A model generated the notes under the pieces. It saw nothing but the letters and a program-made list of their open reading frames with translations, did no database searches and had not been told where the DNA came from. This document shows positions 1-12,660 of a DNA stretch of 64,000 nucleotides, one piece after another (position 1 is the stretch's first letter; every line of letters begins with the position of its first letter). Position numbers and translations under genes: made by a program. The stretch is taken from the NCBI GenBank assembly GCA_029532415.1, contig JAQOTA010000065.1, positions 186,001 through 250,000 of the forward strand. The letters run 5' to 3'. Origin of the DNA: Marasmius tenuissimus (taxonomy: Eukaryota; Basidiomycota; Agaricomycetes; Agaricales; Marasmiaceae).

Positions 1-1466
1 TATGGCAGCACAGAAGGGATTGAGCTCAACCGTTACGCACTGAAATCGATGAGGAGAGTGGAGGATTTGACCGAATTTCGAGGTCAGTATCACTCTGTGA
101 CTTGGATGACTCGAACATTGCTGTATCTTTGTCGGACCTGCTCTCTACAGCGCAATTGAACGACGGGTTACGCGCAGATAGAGACGACTCTCTGCTGCTC
201 AATTACGCGCCTTTACCGCCGGAATACGACAGTGAAGAAGAGGAAGTCTCAGAAGAAGAGGACGAGAACGAGAAAGGCATAGACGAGAACGACCTGTCGA
301 TGGAATTTGTCGGACAGAAACGACAGCCTTCACCGTTAGCCAGTCTCTCTTCACCAAAACGACCGCGGACTCTTGCATGGGACCCGCCGCCCCATATTCC
401 TGACTTTTTACCACCTTTCCCGAAACCTGTCGACGCTGTGCCTCCTTCAGCGCCTCATTCACCTCGCATGCCCGAACCTCCTCTGGACCCTACAACGGAA
501 AATTCAGCTTCGAACACTGCCACCCTTCCTACTCAGGAGATAGCCGCTGCTGCTACCTCTTCTGCAGCATCAGATTATCTTGTTCCTGTGCTGTATTCCG
601 ATTCTTCTCTATCGTCAGTGCCCGAATGGCACCTCCCTACTCCACCCCCTCGAAATTCACAATCACAACCGCCTCAACAGCGCTGGCCGACACCGCTCAC
701 CGAACCTTCTTTGTACGGTGCCTTCCACCACATCCTCACCAACGAGGCCCCATTGACCCAGCAAGCGAATCCAGCCCGACATAAAGTCGCTATGGCATTG
801 CTCAACCTCACTCAAACCCAGCCACGATGGGATATACCCGATACACTGTACAGCAACGTAGCGACGAATCAACCTAGAATTTCAGCTATTGGGCCGACGT
901 ACCCGATGTTCTTGAATGAAAATCCAGACAAGGAGAAGGATAAGAAGGACAAGATCCCACCATCGATGCCCAGGACTGTGGCAGCGAGCGACAGACTGAG
1001 CTGGTCGGTGGCCCAGCAAGGAAGCAGAATACCCGAGTTGGCAAGACATGTGTTATCGGTCAGTACACTTAGTTCTTTCGTAGGATGTGCCGCGCCGTAC
1101 TGACTTGGAACTTACCAGCCTAACATTGTCTCGCGTACGAGCCGACTCACTCACCCCCCTGTTCTCTACCGTGGAACAAAACAGCTCGTATATGGAAGCG
1201 GAAATCCCGCACCGTGGAATACCGCCCATGTAGCTCCCTCTACAGATCCCCGGGAGGGCGCCGACGGAGCTGTAGTCAATAACACTGCGAAGGGCGAAGC
1301 ACCCGCTATGCAAAATGCAAGGCTTTACGCTACGTGGGACTACGAGCCCAAGGATTACAAGGCACCTTTACCTCCTCACCTCAAGAGAACTAAAGTTGGC
1401 GCCGGTCAGGGTGTAGGGCTTGCGGTGGGGGGTCGAGGGAGGAGCACCAGTACCAAGACAGGATGA
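1..1466 (+). CDS. TAF8: TAF8-like TFIID subunit (3' part of gene)
   Basis: Partial gene entering from the left edge. Exons are 1-82, 151-1058 and 1119-1466 (TGA); both introns (68 and 60 nt) are GT-AG and keep the frame. The first exon reads ...RRVEDLTEFR and joins to AQLNDG, consistent with the end of a histone-fold region. An acidic Glu-rich stretch follows, then WDPPPHIPDFLPPFPKP, which resembles the TAF8 C-terminal motif (proline-rich, 'PxxIPxFLPPFP'). The rest is Pro/Ser-rich and disordered-looking. TAF8 is a TFIID subunit that helps recruit RNA polymerase II. The start and most of the histone fold lie outside the window. The assignment rests on that one motif plus the layout; another histone-fold protein with the same tail is possible. 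Confidence 0.6.
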
Positions 1467-2460
1467 TGGCCTGGCTGGAGGTCTTCTGTTACAACTTACA
1501 TTCGAATTTGGGGATATACTCGTCGCTCATAATCTCTTTTTGTTTTGTCGTGCAAAAGCTTTCGTGGTACATAGTCTTATTCCTCATGCATAATCGATGT
1601 ATTTCTAGGCAAGATTCGTTGGGTCGCTATCTACCTTGACCATGGGGATGAAAGCATCCAATAACCATACTGTACTGTTGAGCTTTTCAGACGCATGCAC
1701 TGTCACTTTTGTGGCTTGTTTGTAAAGCACCGTTTAGTGGTCCCAGCTACAATGGCAATGCTTAGCTTACTACAGTGTGTACCGCAAAACCGTTCTGGAA
1801 AGTTTTATCGTCGATTCTCGGTCTCCTCAGAGAGAGTGTGTCTTGGGCACAATAGCGGTCCATTGGGGTCTAAAGAAGCGCTCGAAAACCGCCGCCTCGG
1901 AAGGGGGAAGCCTCAAGCCCAGCTACGAGAGACTAAATGTATCGAAGTACGCTATAAACTAGATGTGCAAGGGAGGTGGGTGGGAGAAAATCGAAATACT
2001 GCGAGCACTGGGTGAGAGGAGGATGTCCTCGCCCCAGGTCGCGAGCTAGACTAAATACAGAACCATGAAAGAAACTAGAAGAAAGGGATCTATATGTGAT
2101 ATGTGTGAAGGGAGTGAAAGGAGTGGAATAATAGAACGTGGTCAAGAAGAAAGGAAATGAAAGAGTACGGGTCGTGTCGTCGTCGTCCGTCATCAACCAC
2201 GAGCATAACACAATGCTCGAACCAATCGCTCTAAGGGTTTGCGTCATGATCGTACTACAATGGGGAGTGGGAACTAGATGTAGCATTAAACAGTTTCGAG
2301 AGTGGAGAAGATTGTACACGCCCTGGGGGAGGGGACCCACCACCGGAGTCTCCTCAGCCCACCTCGGCCTCACAACACAATACCTAGCAACGCCGGACTA
2401 CTCGTCGGATACACTTTTTCAAGATCGATCTACTCCTCCTCTGATGCGTCACTGTCCAAG
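1467..2460. other. intergenic, no gene recognised
   Basis: Open frames here are short, mutually overlapping on both strands and without recognisable motifs. It probably holds the 3' UTR of the TAF8-like gene and the 3' flank of the minus-strand LRR-like gene. Confidence 0.5.
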
Positions 2461-2466
2461 CTACTC

Positions 2467-4440
2467 TCACAACGTCGAAACCTCATTATCGGTTCTCCAT
2501 CGCCATGTTCCGAATCGTGAACCATCTCGGATAGAAATTTCGCCTGAGGTAGAGGGTAACACCATGATGTGAGTACTTGCAGGGGGTTGGAAGGCAAGCG
2601 TGAGATATTGGGGATTAAGGTTACTTCGACCGTGCATTTTCTTCATGACAGTCTCTATGGACACGCACATACGACTTGGCAACCGGGTGCCCCAGAGACC
2701 GCGGGATCGGTAGCTCACTGCATGCAGCTTGACACTTGAGAGCTTGGTAATTGTGCGACGTGGATGATGAGCGAACGCTAGTAAAAGTTCAAAGCGCTTA
2801 TCATTGCGTGGTACGAGGCCGGGAGAGCATTCGGTGAACTTAGGAAAGCCATTTCCCATGGATCAAGCCCAATGGCGAGTTTTTCCAACTGTTTGCATTC
2901 ATCGGAAACTTCCAAGTTGTGTTTTCTGATGGACCAATGGTCTGAATACGGCGGGATCACGGCCAATTTTCTGAGTGTGTCCTTATGTCGGGGTAATACC
3001 TCTTTGTAGAACCGCTTAGCAAGTCGATTAGTGTCATAAGCTTCATCCGCTGTAGCGTAGCTAATCTCCAGAACCTCCAAAGGTTGAACACAAGAGGGCG
3101 ATAATAGGAAATCCAATAACTCATCAGAAATATGCCTGCAAGAGAGCTGGCGAAGTGAGAGTGAAGCACTGGAGTCCCGGCGGAGGTAGCGACGCAGCGA
3201 AAACCAGAACGCGGCTTCGTTGTCGGAGTTGAGGTCGAGGGAATGGAGCGACTGAAGGTGGGGTAGAAGAATAGGATTCACCGGTATGGACCACCCTTTC
3301 AATTTAAGGGAGCGTAATTGTACTGTATTCCGGGGTATTTCCTAGAATAGATCCTCGAAAGGTAGCGGGTCTTGTCCACGAAACATGTCCAGGTGGAGGT
3401 GAGCGAGGTGAGGGTTGTGAGCAAGGATATTGATAAGATATGATATGAATCGTGCCTCCCCAGCACATGGACCGTACTGCAGGCGTGGCCGCCCAGTGAT
3501 AACCTCCCTCTCGTCTGGATTGCCTATTTTCTTGCTTGTGATTATCGCTATTCTTCGAAGAGACCCGTTCTTCAAAAGATCGAGAGGAAGTTCACTCGCA
3601 CGCACTGCGGTTTGAATCTCGAAGCCGGTAAGGCGCGGAAGTGTTCCCAGTGATCTAAGGACCGTACTGTACGTCCAATGGGGATCTGACTTACAGAGAA
3701 GCCAACTTCAAGGTGGAACGAAACATTACAATCTCGACATCAATCTATGGGACACCACTCACTTCACAGACGTCAATCCCGACATCGCAGACAACGCTTT
3801 TGGCAGGATCTTGGGTAGTCTCTTTCGCGCTTCTATATTCAATTTTCTCGATATCTTCGATGGACTCCGCTGGTTCTGTTTGGGGTCGGAGGATCTTCTT
3901 CCGAGGATTCCAACGATATGATCTCGAGTTTCCGAAATTTGTCAACTGAAGCGTAGCCTAGGACGAATTCCTCGAGCATCGACACCGCACCATCCCGATC
4001 GAGACGTATGAAAATGGGAAAGGCGTCCCACATAACGCGATCCACAACCGCGTCCACTTGTTTGTTGACTGCACGCAGGTTCTTGGCATCTTCTGCGGCC
4101 TGTGCAATAGAGTATGTCAAATGATCATGAGCTTTGACAATGGTGAAATCGAGAAAGGCGAACCCATTGAGCAATACGGCGGACAACTTCGTTTGGGAGG
4201 GAGAGAAGAGTGAGAGTCATGCTGTAGTCGACCTATGAGCAATCCTCCCCAAAAATAACGGGCGTATTTAGGGTATAATGTCGGCACATTCCCTTGCAAG
4301 TCGAAGTTCGCGTTCAAGTCATTGTCAAGTTCAACTTCAAGGTGGGGAATTGATGGGTGGTCAATGCGCGGGATTGTGTACCCACGGCCAATTACGGCGT
4401 TACCACGCTCTGACGGTCCAGACTCCGGATCCATGGCCAT
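2467..4440 (-). pseudogene. LRR-like (F-box-family type) hypothetical gene with in-frame stop
   Basis: A multi-exon minus-strand reading frame starting MAMDPESGPSERG (4440) continues through a helical segment (4186-3839), a segment reading TLKLASL/SLGTLPRLTGFEIQ across an intron with a GTAAGT donor (about 3690), and a long leucine-rich stretch (3605-2778: LRSLKLKGW, LQSLHSLDLNS, LEVLEISYA). Such layouts are common in the large basidiomycete F-box/LRR-type hypothetical families, but no F-box motif is visible here. At 3342-3344 a TAG interrupts an otherwise continuous frame (FEDLF-stop-EIPRNTVQLRSLKL) where CAG would fit. Either it is a nonsense mutation or an unusual intron ends there, since TTCTAG resembles an acceptor. 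Exon borders near 4200 and the 3' end are uncertain. Confidence 0.4.
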
Positions 4441-4798
4441 AATGACGGCGATATAGGGTCATATCTGTTCGCAATCTTTCCCTCGCACCGTTCTCACAAA
4501 GTATACACAGAGATCGCAGTCATATCGTCCACTAATGCGACCTTGCAGCCATCTGAGTGCTGCAGTTTCCGCCCTTAGAGATTCCGTAGAGGCTTTCCGC
4601 AAATACAGTCAATCGTAACAGGTACTACAGGGTACTACAGTAAAAGGATAACAACAAAGACGCGAGAAAATACTCTATAGTCTGACCTTGTACAATTGTT
4701 TATACCTTCTGAAAATCTGTTTACTCTATACCGTGTACCGAAACCCAAATCCTCCCTTCGCCGGTTCAAAATGCCCGAGTGCCAACAACCGACTATTC
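4441..4798. other. intergenic
   Basis: No gene seen. It lies between the 5' end of the LRR-like gene and the 3' end of PCT1. Confidence 0.5.
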
Positions 4799-6358
4799 CT
4801 AGGCGTTATCCCCATGGACCGGACTCGCAGCCCTCGAATCATCATAGTCGCTGCCCTCAGCCTTCAACTCGTCCCTTCCCATCTTGTGCAGTTTCTCATC
4901 GAAATCCCGACGACGATATCCGGAAACGATTCGTTCGAGCAACTCCGAAGTGGAGACACCTGGCGTTCGGCGAGTAGGGATGAATTTGCCTTCGAACGGG
5001 CCGTGTTGAGGAGTCTCATGATACAAGAAGGAAACGTTTCTGACATACCTTGCGACTTGACTGTTGCGTACACGTCCTCGTGGCCTTCAGCGACATACGG
5101 ATCTTCATCGTGCGCGACATAGTCAATTTGGTATTTGTCCAAGAATTCCTGGTCGATGATCCACGGAGCTTCACCAACAACTTCATCTACCCAGCGACAG
5201 TGACGAGCTGCTTCCAGACTGCAGTGTGGTGAGAGAGAGAACATCAATTGAGGTGTGACAGCGACTTGCTCACCGCTCTGCGTGGGTCATGATGCATTTG
5301 GATTTGTGCGTCTTGACGAGCTCATCTGAGCACACGCCCACGAGGAGGTACACGTTGGGGAACGACAGCTTGGCTTGCCGAAGTTGAAGAGCATGACTGG
5401 GCGAATGTAAGACGGGTAAGGAGCGAGGTATCTCAGAAAAAAAGGCGAAGAAAATACCCAAAGTGGAAGAGATCATACACGCCTGGATATGAATGACGCA
5501 ATAGATCAGATATGATACGTCGAAGTGAAGGCGAAGAAAAAATTTGGGGAAAAATTGATCGTTATAAACGTTCGAGAATTGGGGAAACGTTCGTTCATTT
5601 CTTTGAACAGAATGGGGGGCAACGATGAAGAGAAACGCACCATCGGCGTAGACACGAACAGGTCTGTCTGTGGGTGGTTGGTTGATCTTGTATTGGCGCC
5701 AGGTCTCTCCCTCGATTGCTTTCTTAACGAAAGCCTGGATGTCATCAGGAGTTAAAGCAGCCGGATTGAATGCTTGCGCCGTTTGCCTTGGTACTGGTGG
5801 TTCTAACTGTGATGCAGCGGCTGCAGAAAGAGGTCCTGACATAGGTGCAGACTCATTGGGGGTCATGGCGAAATCTGAGGTCTCGTCTGAGGGAAAAGCG
5901 GGGGTGACGGGAGTATTCAGGGTAGAGGTGGAAGAAGTATGGTGGTGATGATGGTGGTAAGGTCTCGAGCCGGAATTGGAATGAAGTGTATCCGGGCCAG
6001 CTGTAGTACTAGATTCCACATCCCCATCGTATGTTGGCGAGTCTACACCGTCAGAATCCGACGTAACGCTGGATGCAAGATGGTGTCTCTGAGGCTGAAC
6101 AGCACGAGATGAATGCGTAGGCTTCAATGAACGGCGAGCAGACGTTGCTGGTAGAGAAATCTGGGATGCAGCGTCCGAAACGTCGTGATCGTTATCCTCT
6201 TCAGATGCATCTTTTGACCACAATAAAATGTTTAAAAATCAGAGAGTACGTTCCAATGAATATAGCTGACCGTAAGCAGGAGAATCCAACCCTCTAGGAT
6301 ACTTTCCGAATGATCTTTTTCGCGACCCGAGGCCTTTGCGATGCGGTTCTTGTTCCAT
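4799..6358 (-). CDS. PCT1: choline-phosphate cytidylyltransferase
   Basis: Makes CDP-choline from CTP and phosphocholine, the rate-controlling step of the Kennedy pathway. Six exons on the minus strand: 6358-6271, 6210-5641, 5482-5458, 5396-5274, 5218-5049, 4989-4799. They sum to 1167 nt (388 aa) in one frame. The catalytic core begins [24 protein letters not shown], carrying the nucleotidyltransferase HxGH signature (HFGH). It continues [11 protein letters not shown], then [21 protein letters not shown] and [16 protein letters not shown] with the RTxGxSTS motif. The N-terminal 190 or so residues are Ser/His-rich and probably disordered. Exon 3 is only 25 nt and encodes GVYDLFHFG, so the active site is assembled over three exons. 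Start ATG at 6358 chosen because [16 protein letters not shown] leads in frame across a 60-nt intron. Confidence 0.93.
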
Positions 6359-9073
6359 CTTGAAATTTGTCACAACGTCACACAAGGTCGCCCCTCTTGG
6401 ACTTCTTCCTTTTCGAGCCTCGCTCTTGTACTGCCAATTGACGCCAAAACCCGAATTAGACCTTGTTTAACACAACATACAAACATAGAAGAAGACGTTA
6501 CTATCATACAGTATTATGGGTATGTGCAGAACCTATAGCAATACAACTTCGGTCTCCAACCAGCGTCAATATCAAGTTCGATGATTTTCTGGAACTCGCC
6601 ACCCGCTCTTCCAAGCATGAACATCCCGATAAAGACCATCTTCTTGTAATCTTCTCCGTTTCTCCAGAACAACTCTCGCCGAATACTGACTAAAGTTGGC
6701 TGGTCTTCGTGTATTGCTTGGTCTGTCTTCTGCACCCGCCGTCTGCGGACGTCGCGGTCTCCGGGGCGGCGATGGCTCGACTGTTAAGGTCACAGTGACT
6801 GTAGAGGCTGTATGAACAGAGTTGACAATTGTGGCAGAGTCAGATATGAGCTACAGGCCGTACAGGTGCGTGCCATTAGTCCTTTCGTTCTCAACAACAT
6901 AGCTAACCAAAGACCCACCTCCGTATCCAACGAGAAACGACTCCGGGCACAACGTCCACAGGGCTCGGGCGACGAGCCCTTCTGATTCCTTCTACCCCTA
7001 TTGTGGCTCGCTTGACAGGACGGGCATTTAGCAGAAGATTGGTGCTGGCCCATGATGGTTCGATTAGGTGTCCTTCACCTCTCGCTGTTCGCCTATATAT
7101 AAGCTTCGCACCTCGGCAAACTGTTACCAGCGAAAAGCCGACATCATCTATAGAACGCTCGCCTATTCGTATGCACAGCCCTGGCAAATGCCATTGAAGG
7201 GCATCGGTTGAATACTCCGTCCTCGAGGTCGGTAAGATCTTGATCCTGCTTCACGGTGATGATATTTATGTACTCAATTCCAGCGCTTCTTGAATGGAGG
7301 GCGGCCCAAGATCGGGTTCGTGAGGCGTGTGGTCGCCCCGTCATTCTGGGGTATGTAAGGAATAATGCACTAACTCCCTCTATATCTGGACCTCCAGTCT
7401 ACCTGTGGCAGATAATAGAGAAAGGCTTTGTACTTCATAGTCACAAGGGAATGTACTAACAGACGACAATTCTACTTCCCTGCATAATGTACGTGCTCCA
7501 TGCTCTTGGACCATCCTACAACTGGACGTTTTGACCCACGCACTGTCTCAATCCGGGGTTACTTCGAAACTTTGCGTCGACCCGGACCTTCGACTTCTGT
7601 ACTTGGCTTCCGGGTGCTTTCAGGACTTCCCATCTTCCGAGAACGGCGGGCTTGTGCAAACAGCACTTTTGGCTTCTCACCTCGATTGGGTGCGTTGTTT
7701 GCACGTTGGAAACATATGGCCTCATTCATATGAGTACTATACCATTCAAGAACCGGTCTGACTCGAGCACTGATGACCATCATCCTATAAATGGGATCCG
7801 TGGGCGCGCAGGATTCCCTCGCAACCCGCAACAGGTTATACGCAAACTCTACGACATCTGGATCTCAGTTCAAGGTGTCATGGGTCTTTGTTTCACATCA
7901 AGCCGGCATTTTCCTCGCATTCGGTTTTGGGCTATCAATAACTCGCCACAGCGACTAAGTTGGGCAGGGTCGACCGGGACGAAGTCGCGTAATCGCGTTT
8001 GCTAACTGTGTTGGCGACCTACACTAAGTATGTGCAGCCATACGGATGTTTCCCCGCTCACAGTCAATATAGAGCCATGCTGCTAATTCTCTAAACTCGA
8101 TCTTCACATGCAACGTTACTTCCTGTTCCAGTCTCGCTGGGGTCTCTTTTGCTGTATCTGGATCTGACATCATAGCACCCAAAATGACCACAGTCATCAC
8201 CTTCTCCCTCCCCTAAACAGATATAGCGCTTTGCTACGGCGGGTAAGGATTTATGAATGTGACCCCATTCATCGCTGTATACATAGGCTATCGATCCTGC
8301 ACATCTTCATTTGGGTCTGGACCCCAAATGAATTGGGGATGTTGTCGTCTGATATACCGAAGTAAAAAAGCCTCGGTTACCCCATGTCCTAGTGATTCTT
8401 CTGATGTTTTCGATTCGGTTTACATGAAGGGTGTGCGTAGTATTAAAAGGGTGGAGTAATAGAACACCTGTATCCTGGCCCTCTCTACTTCCTAGTAGTA
8501 AGTAAAGATACCCACAGCTTGATGGTATGGGCCGGCGCGCCCGGGAATAGATAGGACGGAATGGAGTCCTTGCAGTGCGCCTGCACTCTTCATATCATGA
8601 TGGACGGCGCTAGGAATTGGAACGCCTAATGGAAGAAGGTTCGCGGGATCTTCCCAGCGCTTATCACCCTGTGGACATAATACCGTTTATTGAACGGCGA
8701 TCTTTGAAGTAATTCCTTCTTAATTCCTGCCTTAGCGACGGAAAACCCACGTTGGGTCAGTCGGAATATGAGGGAGGATGTCCACAAATATTTGCGTACA
8801 CAGTGATTTCGAGCTCCTATCGATGTTGCCACTATTTCGCCTTACTATCGTAAGGTGCCCTTGTGCTTATCATATCAACAAAATTCATACATTCGACGAT
8901 CCTCCATACATGGGACTCCCCTATTTAGTGCTAATTTGTGCGTAAACGCCACCTCTGTTCCTATTTAGTACATTGTCTTTTTTTTTCGTTGTTCATTGTG
9001 CGGAGTAATGAAAATGAGAAGAAAAATCCCGTTCGTCACGTCGAGGGAGGGGCTGTGCGATGCTGTGGGCTCC
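6359..9073. other. gene-poor region, no supported gene
   Basis: About 2.7 kb with only short overlapping open frames on both strands. One minus-strand stretch near 6793-6514 (two overlapping frames, one reading RRELFWRNGEDYKKMVFIG) looks more protein-like than its surroundings and could belong to a small unrecognised gene, but I cannot build a gene model from it. A transposon relic is also possible; no terminal repeats were noticed. Confidence 0.4.
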
Positions 9074-10350
9074 TTAGTAGGTGGTATGGAAGAACTGGAA
9101 GGTCTCGTTCGCGGGGTAGTTGCCGTTGGAACCCGACAAGGGCTCACATTTGACCTTGAAACCAACAAAATCCGTTAATTATCGCCTCTCCAACTCGAAT
9201 GGTGCATATTTACCGCCTTGAGATCGCCATGGTTAGACTCCTCTTGAGCGACCCACCCTTTGCTGCCGTCTTGGTTACGAATGCTGGGGACAACAAGTGA
9301 CATTAGGTTCAGGAATTCGGAGGGGAACTTCGAGAATCGACATACGCGAAGCAGTTGGGAAGCGGGCCTTGGACAGGCTCGAGGACCCACTGTTCAGCCC
9401 TGCCTTGGTCGATCAAGAAAGCGTAAACGTGGCCGTCGTATTCGCCTGTCGCACAGCCGATGGCTTTGAGGAGGTATTTATCGTTCACCTTTTCGATGAT
9501 CCACTGTGATCGGGATTAGGCGTCGGCGTCAGTGGTATTGACGAGGGCGACAACGAGCCGTGCATCCAGATGAGAGGACTCACATGGAAAGGTACTACTC
9601 CTTGGGGGAGGGTGACGATGCGTTTGGGACGGAGAGAGAGGTCTTCGACCATGTAGCGACCGATGGACGATCCTGCGTTGTTGATGATGTAGTGGCCACT
9701 TTCGAGAGACATGGTGTCTTTATGTGTTGAAATTCGAGGGGCTAGAAGTTTTCGATGAGAGAGAGAGAAACCTGGAGGTTGAGATGATACCTACCTGCTC
9801 AATTGGGCTTGCTTTTATACCAGAATGTCCCCATCCTCATCGAACATCGGTCCCACGGTGCGTAAGACAGTCTGGGGTGCTGACCTCAAAGAAGACGGCG
9901 AAGAACATTCTATTCGCAAGGAAGTCTAGTATGTGGAGATTAATGGCTCCCTTGGCCGGTGATGCTTTCGACTTTGACAACAGCGAGATTGCTTGGGAGG
10001 CGAAGATCGTGGTCCGAGGGTGAAGAAAGCCCCGACTACCATACGCGTATGGGATACAGAAGGTATTCACAAACGCAGGTGGCGCCGAATCGACAGAATA
10101 CTTGCAACGCCGAGTACTGTCCTGTCGTAGCTAGAATTGATATTAAATGTCGACCAACTGGGGAGACGCCACAGTGATGTACGTAGCCCCTATTGGAGCC
10201 AAACTACTATCTTCGGGGTTGCTTCTAGCGGGTGGAGATAGATGTAGGATTGCTATCTTGATAGGGAGGGGCGTGGGGCGTTTAGAGGGACAGAAGAGAC
10301 TCTGGCTATCGAACAATTTTTGGGGCGCATTCGACGGCCGCCCTGCTGCC
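8950..10350. repeat. segmental tandem duplication, left copy
   Basis: Contains inhibitor copy A plus upstream flank. The block is similar to 11300-12660: the coding exons are near-identical, and the flank about 600 bp upstream of the ATG is still alignable (GATAGGGA..., TTGGGGC.CATT..., CTGCCTCCAC versus CTTCCTCCAC). Offset is about 2.3 kb. Edges are approximate. Confidence 0.75.
9074..9712 (-). CDS. I66-like (mycospin-type) serine protease inhibitor, copy A
   Basis: Four exons on the minus strand: 9712-9584, 9503-9329, 9269-9214, 9154-9074, giving 146 aa, the usual size of these beta-trefoil inhibitors. The protein opens MSLESGHYIINNAGSSIGRY and continues MVEDLSLRPKRIVTL, matching the N-terminal pattern of basidiomycete inhibitors of MEROPS family I66 (GR..xED.SL.PK). 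It then reads WIIEKVNDKYLL, later GWVAQEES, and ends FQFFHTTY. No signal peptide, so likely cytosolic like known mushroom members that act against predator or self proteases. The paralogue about 2.3 kb downstream has the same exon plan, which supports the splice sites. The family call is from pattern memory; other beta-trefoil lectin or inhibitor families remain possible. Confidence 0.68.
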
Positions 10351-11300
10351 TCCACGGGAACCTACCCAAGGACGATCGACGTATTCGCTTTTTGTCAAGA
10401 CTCCTCCGAATCATACCTATCGAAGCTCTCTCTGTCATAGCCGTACAAACGTGCATCGACCTGTTTGAACCCAAACACCATCTGGTGTGACCCGGTGGAA
10501 ACTTGGGCCTATCAGATTGCGATTCGGACCTTGTGTCTTGGGACCTTTGTGTCTCTATCAAGTTTTAAGACTCAAATGCACGACTAATGGAATGAATTAC
10601 CTGGCCAAACCCCACATTATTTTCATCGGACACTTTCTCCTTCGCACGTTCAAAAGGCCTCAAACATACCTTTTGGTTGTTCTCTTCAACATGCAGTGAC
10701 GAATTCTGAACCCAGACATCATCGACGTCGCCAAAGATGGGAATAGTAGACAGAAGTGCAAGTGGCACTCGATGATGCAGGATGATTGACGGCGGGAAGT
10801 GCGAGACGGAAATTAGAATCACGTCTCACGTCAAGCATCGGGATGCTGGACCCGCCGGGCCGCCAACAGATCACCATCGCGGCCAGTGGTTTGAATTCGC
10901 TCGGTGACTCCCGCCACCGTTCCCTTCTTTCTTTCTTTCTTTCCTCGGGGTGACTTCTCCCGAAGTCTCGCGAGCACTCAGAAGTGCTGCGGAAATAATA
11001 TGTCTATCTATGGAGATTTGAGGTCATGCCTTCGAGAGACTGCTAAGTAGGACCTGGTGCATCGTGTCAGGTTGAGACCAGTCAGAGGAGTTGAAGGGAT
11101 GGTGGTCATGGATGCTTGCGTTATCACATACGAAGACCCTAGCTTCTGACTGTTTTGTGACCGACAGTTACTCATGTGTTCACTACGCTTGGTGTCACCG
11201 ACCCCGTAGTTCATCCAGCAACTTTGCTACACATACACGCGACTCCTTAATACTGTCCATCTGCGGCCTCGTCTCTATTCGTACATACAAGTCCTGCCTT
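10350..11300. other. spacer between duplicated copies, with a CTTT microsatellite
   Basis: No gene recognised. A short CTTT tandem run lies near 10924-10943. Confidence 0.5.
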
Positions 11301-12660
11301 TTTTTTTCGGTTTACAAATTTCTATAGATTGAAGAGGATAAGAAGAAAATCACGTTCACATCGAGGAAAGGAGTGCGCCACACCCCAGGTCCCTTCAAAA
11401 GGTGGTGTGGAAGAACTGGAAGATCTCCTTCGCGGGGTAGTTGCCGTTGGAGCCTGACAAGGGCTCACATTTGACCTTGAAATTAGCAAAATCTATTAAT
11501 CATTGCCTCTCGAACTCGAACGGTGCATATTTACCGTCTTGAGATCACCGTGGTTGGATGCCTCCTGAGCGACCCATCCTTTCTTGCCGTCTTGAGTACG
11601 AATGCTGGGGAGAAAGTGATGTTGATTATTAGAATTCAAAAGGAAACCTATAGAATCAACATACGCGAAGCAATTTGGAACCTGGCCATGGACGGGCTCG
11701 AAGACCCAATGCTCAGCCCTGCCTTGGTCGATCAAGAAAGCGTAAACGTGGCCGTCGTATTCGCCTGTCGCACAGCCGATGGCTTTGAGGAGGTATTTAT
11801 CGTTCACCTTTTCGATGATCCACTGTGATCGGGATTAGGCGTCGGCGTCAGTGGTATTGACGAGGGCGACAACGAGCCGTGCATCCAGATGAGAGGACTC
11901 ACATGGAAAGGTACTACTCCTTGGGGGAGGGTAACGATGCGTTTGGGACGAAGGGAGAGGTCCTCGACCATGTAACGGCCGATGGACGATCCTGCGTTGT
12001 TGATGATGTAGTGGCCACTTTCGAGATTGGACATGGTGCCTCTGTGCGCTCAAGTGCAAGGAGTTAAAGTGCTTGATGAGATAGATAAAAACCAGTAGGT
12101 TGAGATGATATTTGCTGGCTCGACGGGGGTTTCTTTTATATGGAAAGGCCCCCCATCCTTGGTGACCTGGATTTCTCCCCCTGCTGTGAGGTGTATAGGG
12201 TGTTAACCTCGGAGATAACGACAGGGACGATTCCATCTGTTTGGACTCATGCTCAGTGGGGGCTAATAGTTGCTCTGACTGACGGCGCCCCAGCTTCTGG
12301 TGCTAACGAAAGCGAATCTGGTCGGGAGGCGAGGACCGCAGGGCGGGAGTGGTGAAAGCTTTGAGTGGTATCCATCGACCGTTCGCAAACCGCGGGTGGC
12401 GGAGCGACAGACCACTTGCAATGCCGAGTATCGTCCTGTCAACTAGATAGGACCGAACGTCGACCGAAGGAGACGTCGCACGTAGTCCCTATGAGCGCCA
12501 GAACGCTGCCTTCGAATCATATGCTACAGGTAGAGACCGACATAGGACTGCTATCTTGATAGGGACATGTGTTCGGCGTTTGAAGGAGTGGAGATGCTCT
12601 AGCTCAAGAGCGACTATTGGGGCACATTTGATGATATCGCTTCCTCCACACAGGGTGAAG
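11300..12660. repeat. segmental tandem duplication, right copy
   Basis: Counterpart of 8950-10350. Homology covers inhibitor copy B and its upstream region to about 12650. Confidence 0.75.
11395..12034 (-). CDS. I66-like (mycospin-type) serine protease inhibitor, copy B
   Basis: Paralogue of the gene at 9074-9712 with the same four-exon structure: 12034-11903, 11822-11648, 11590-11535, 11475-11395, totalling 444 nt (147 aa) in one frame. It starts MSNLESGHYIINNAG, with one residue more than copy A, and shares EDLSLRPKRIVTL and WIIEKVNDKYLLKAIG. It ends FQFFHTTF instead of FQFFHTTY. Differences cluster in the second half (EHWVFEPVHG versus EQWVLEPVQG), as expected for paralogues with diverging protease-binding loops. 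Both copies read intact. Function as for copy A, inferred from family resemblance only. Confidence 0.68.
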
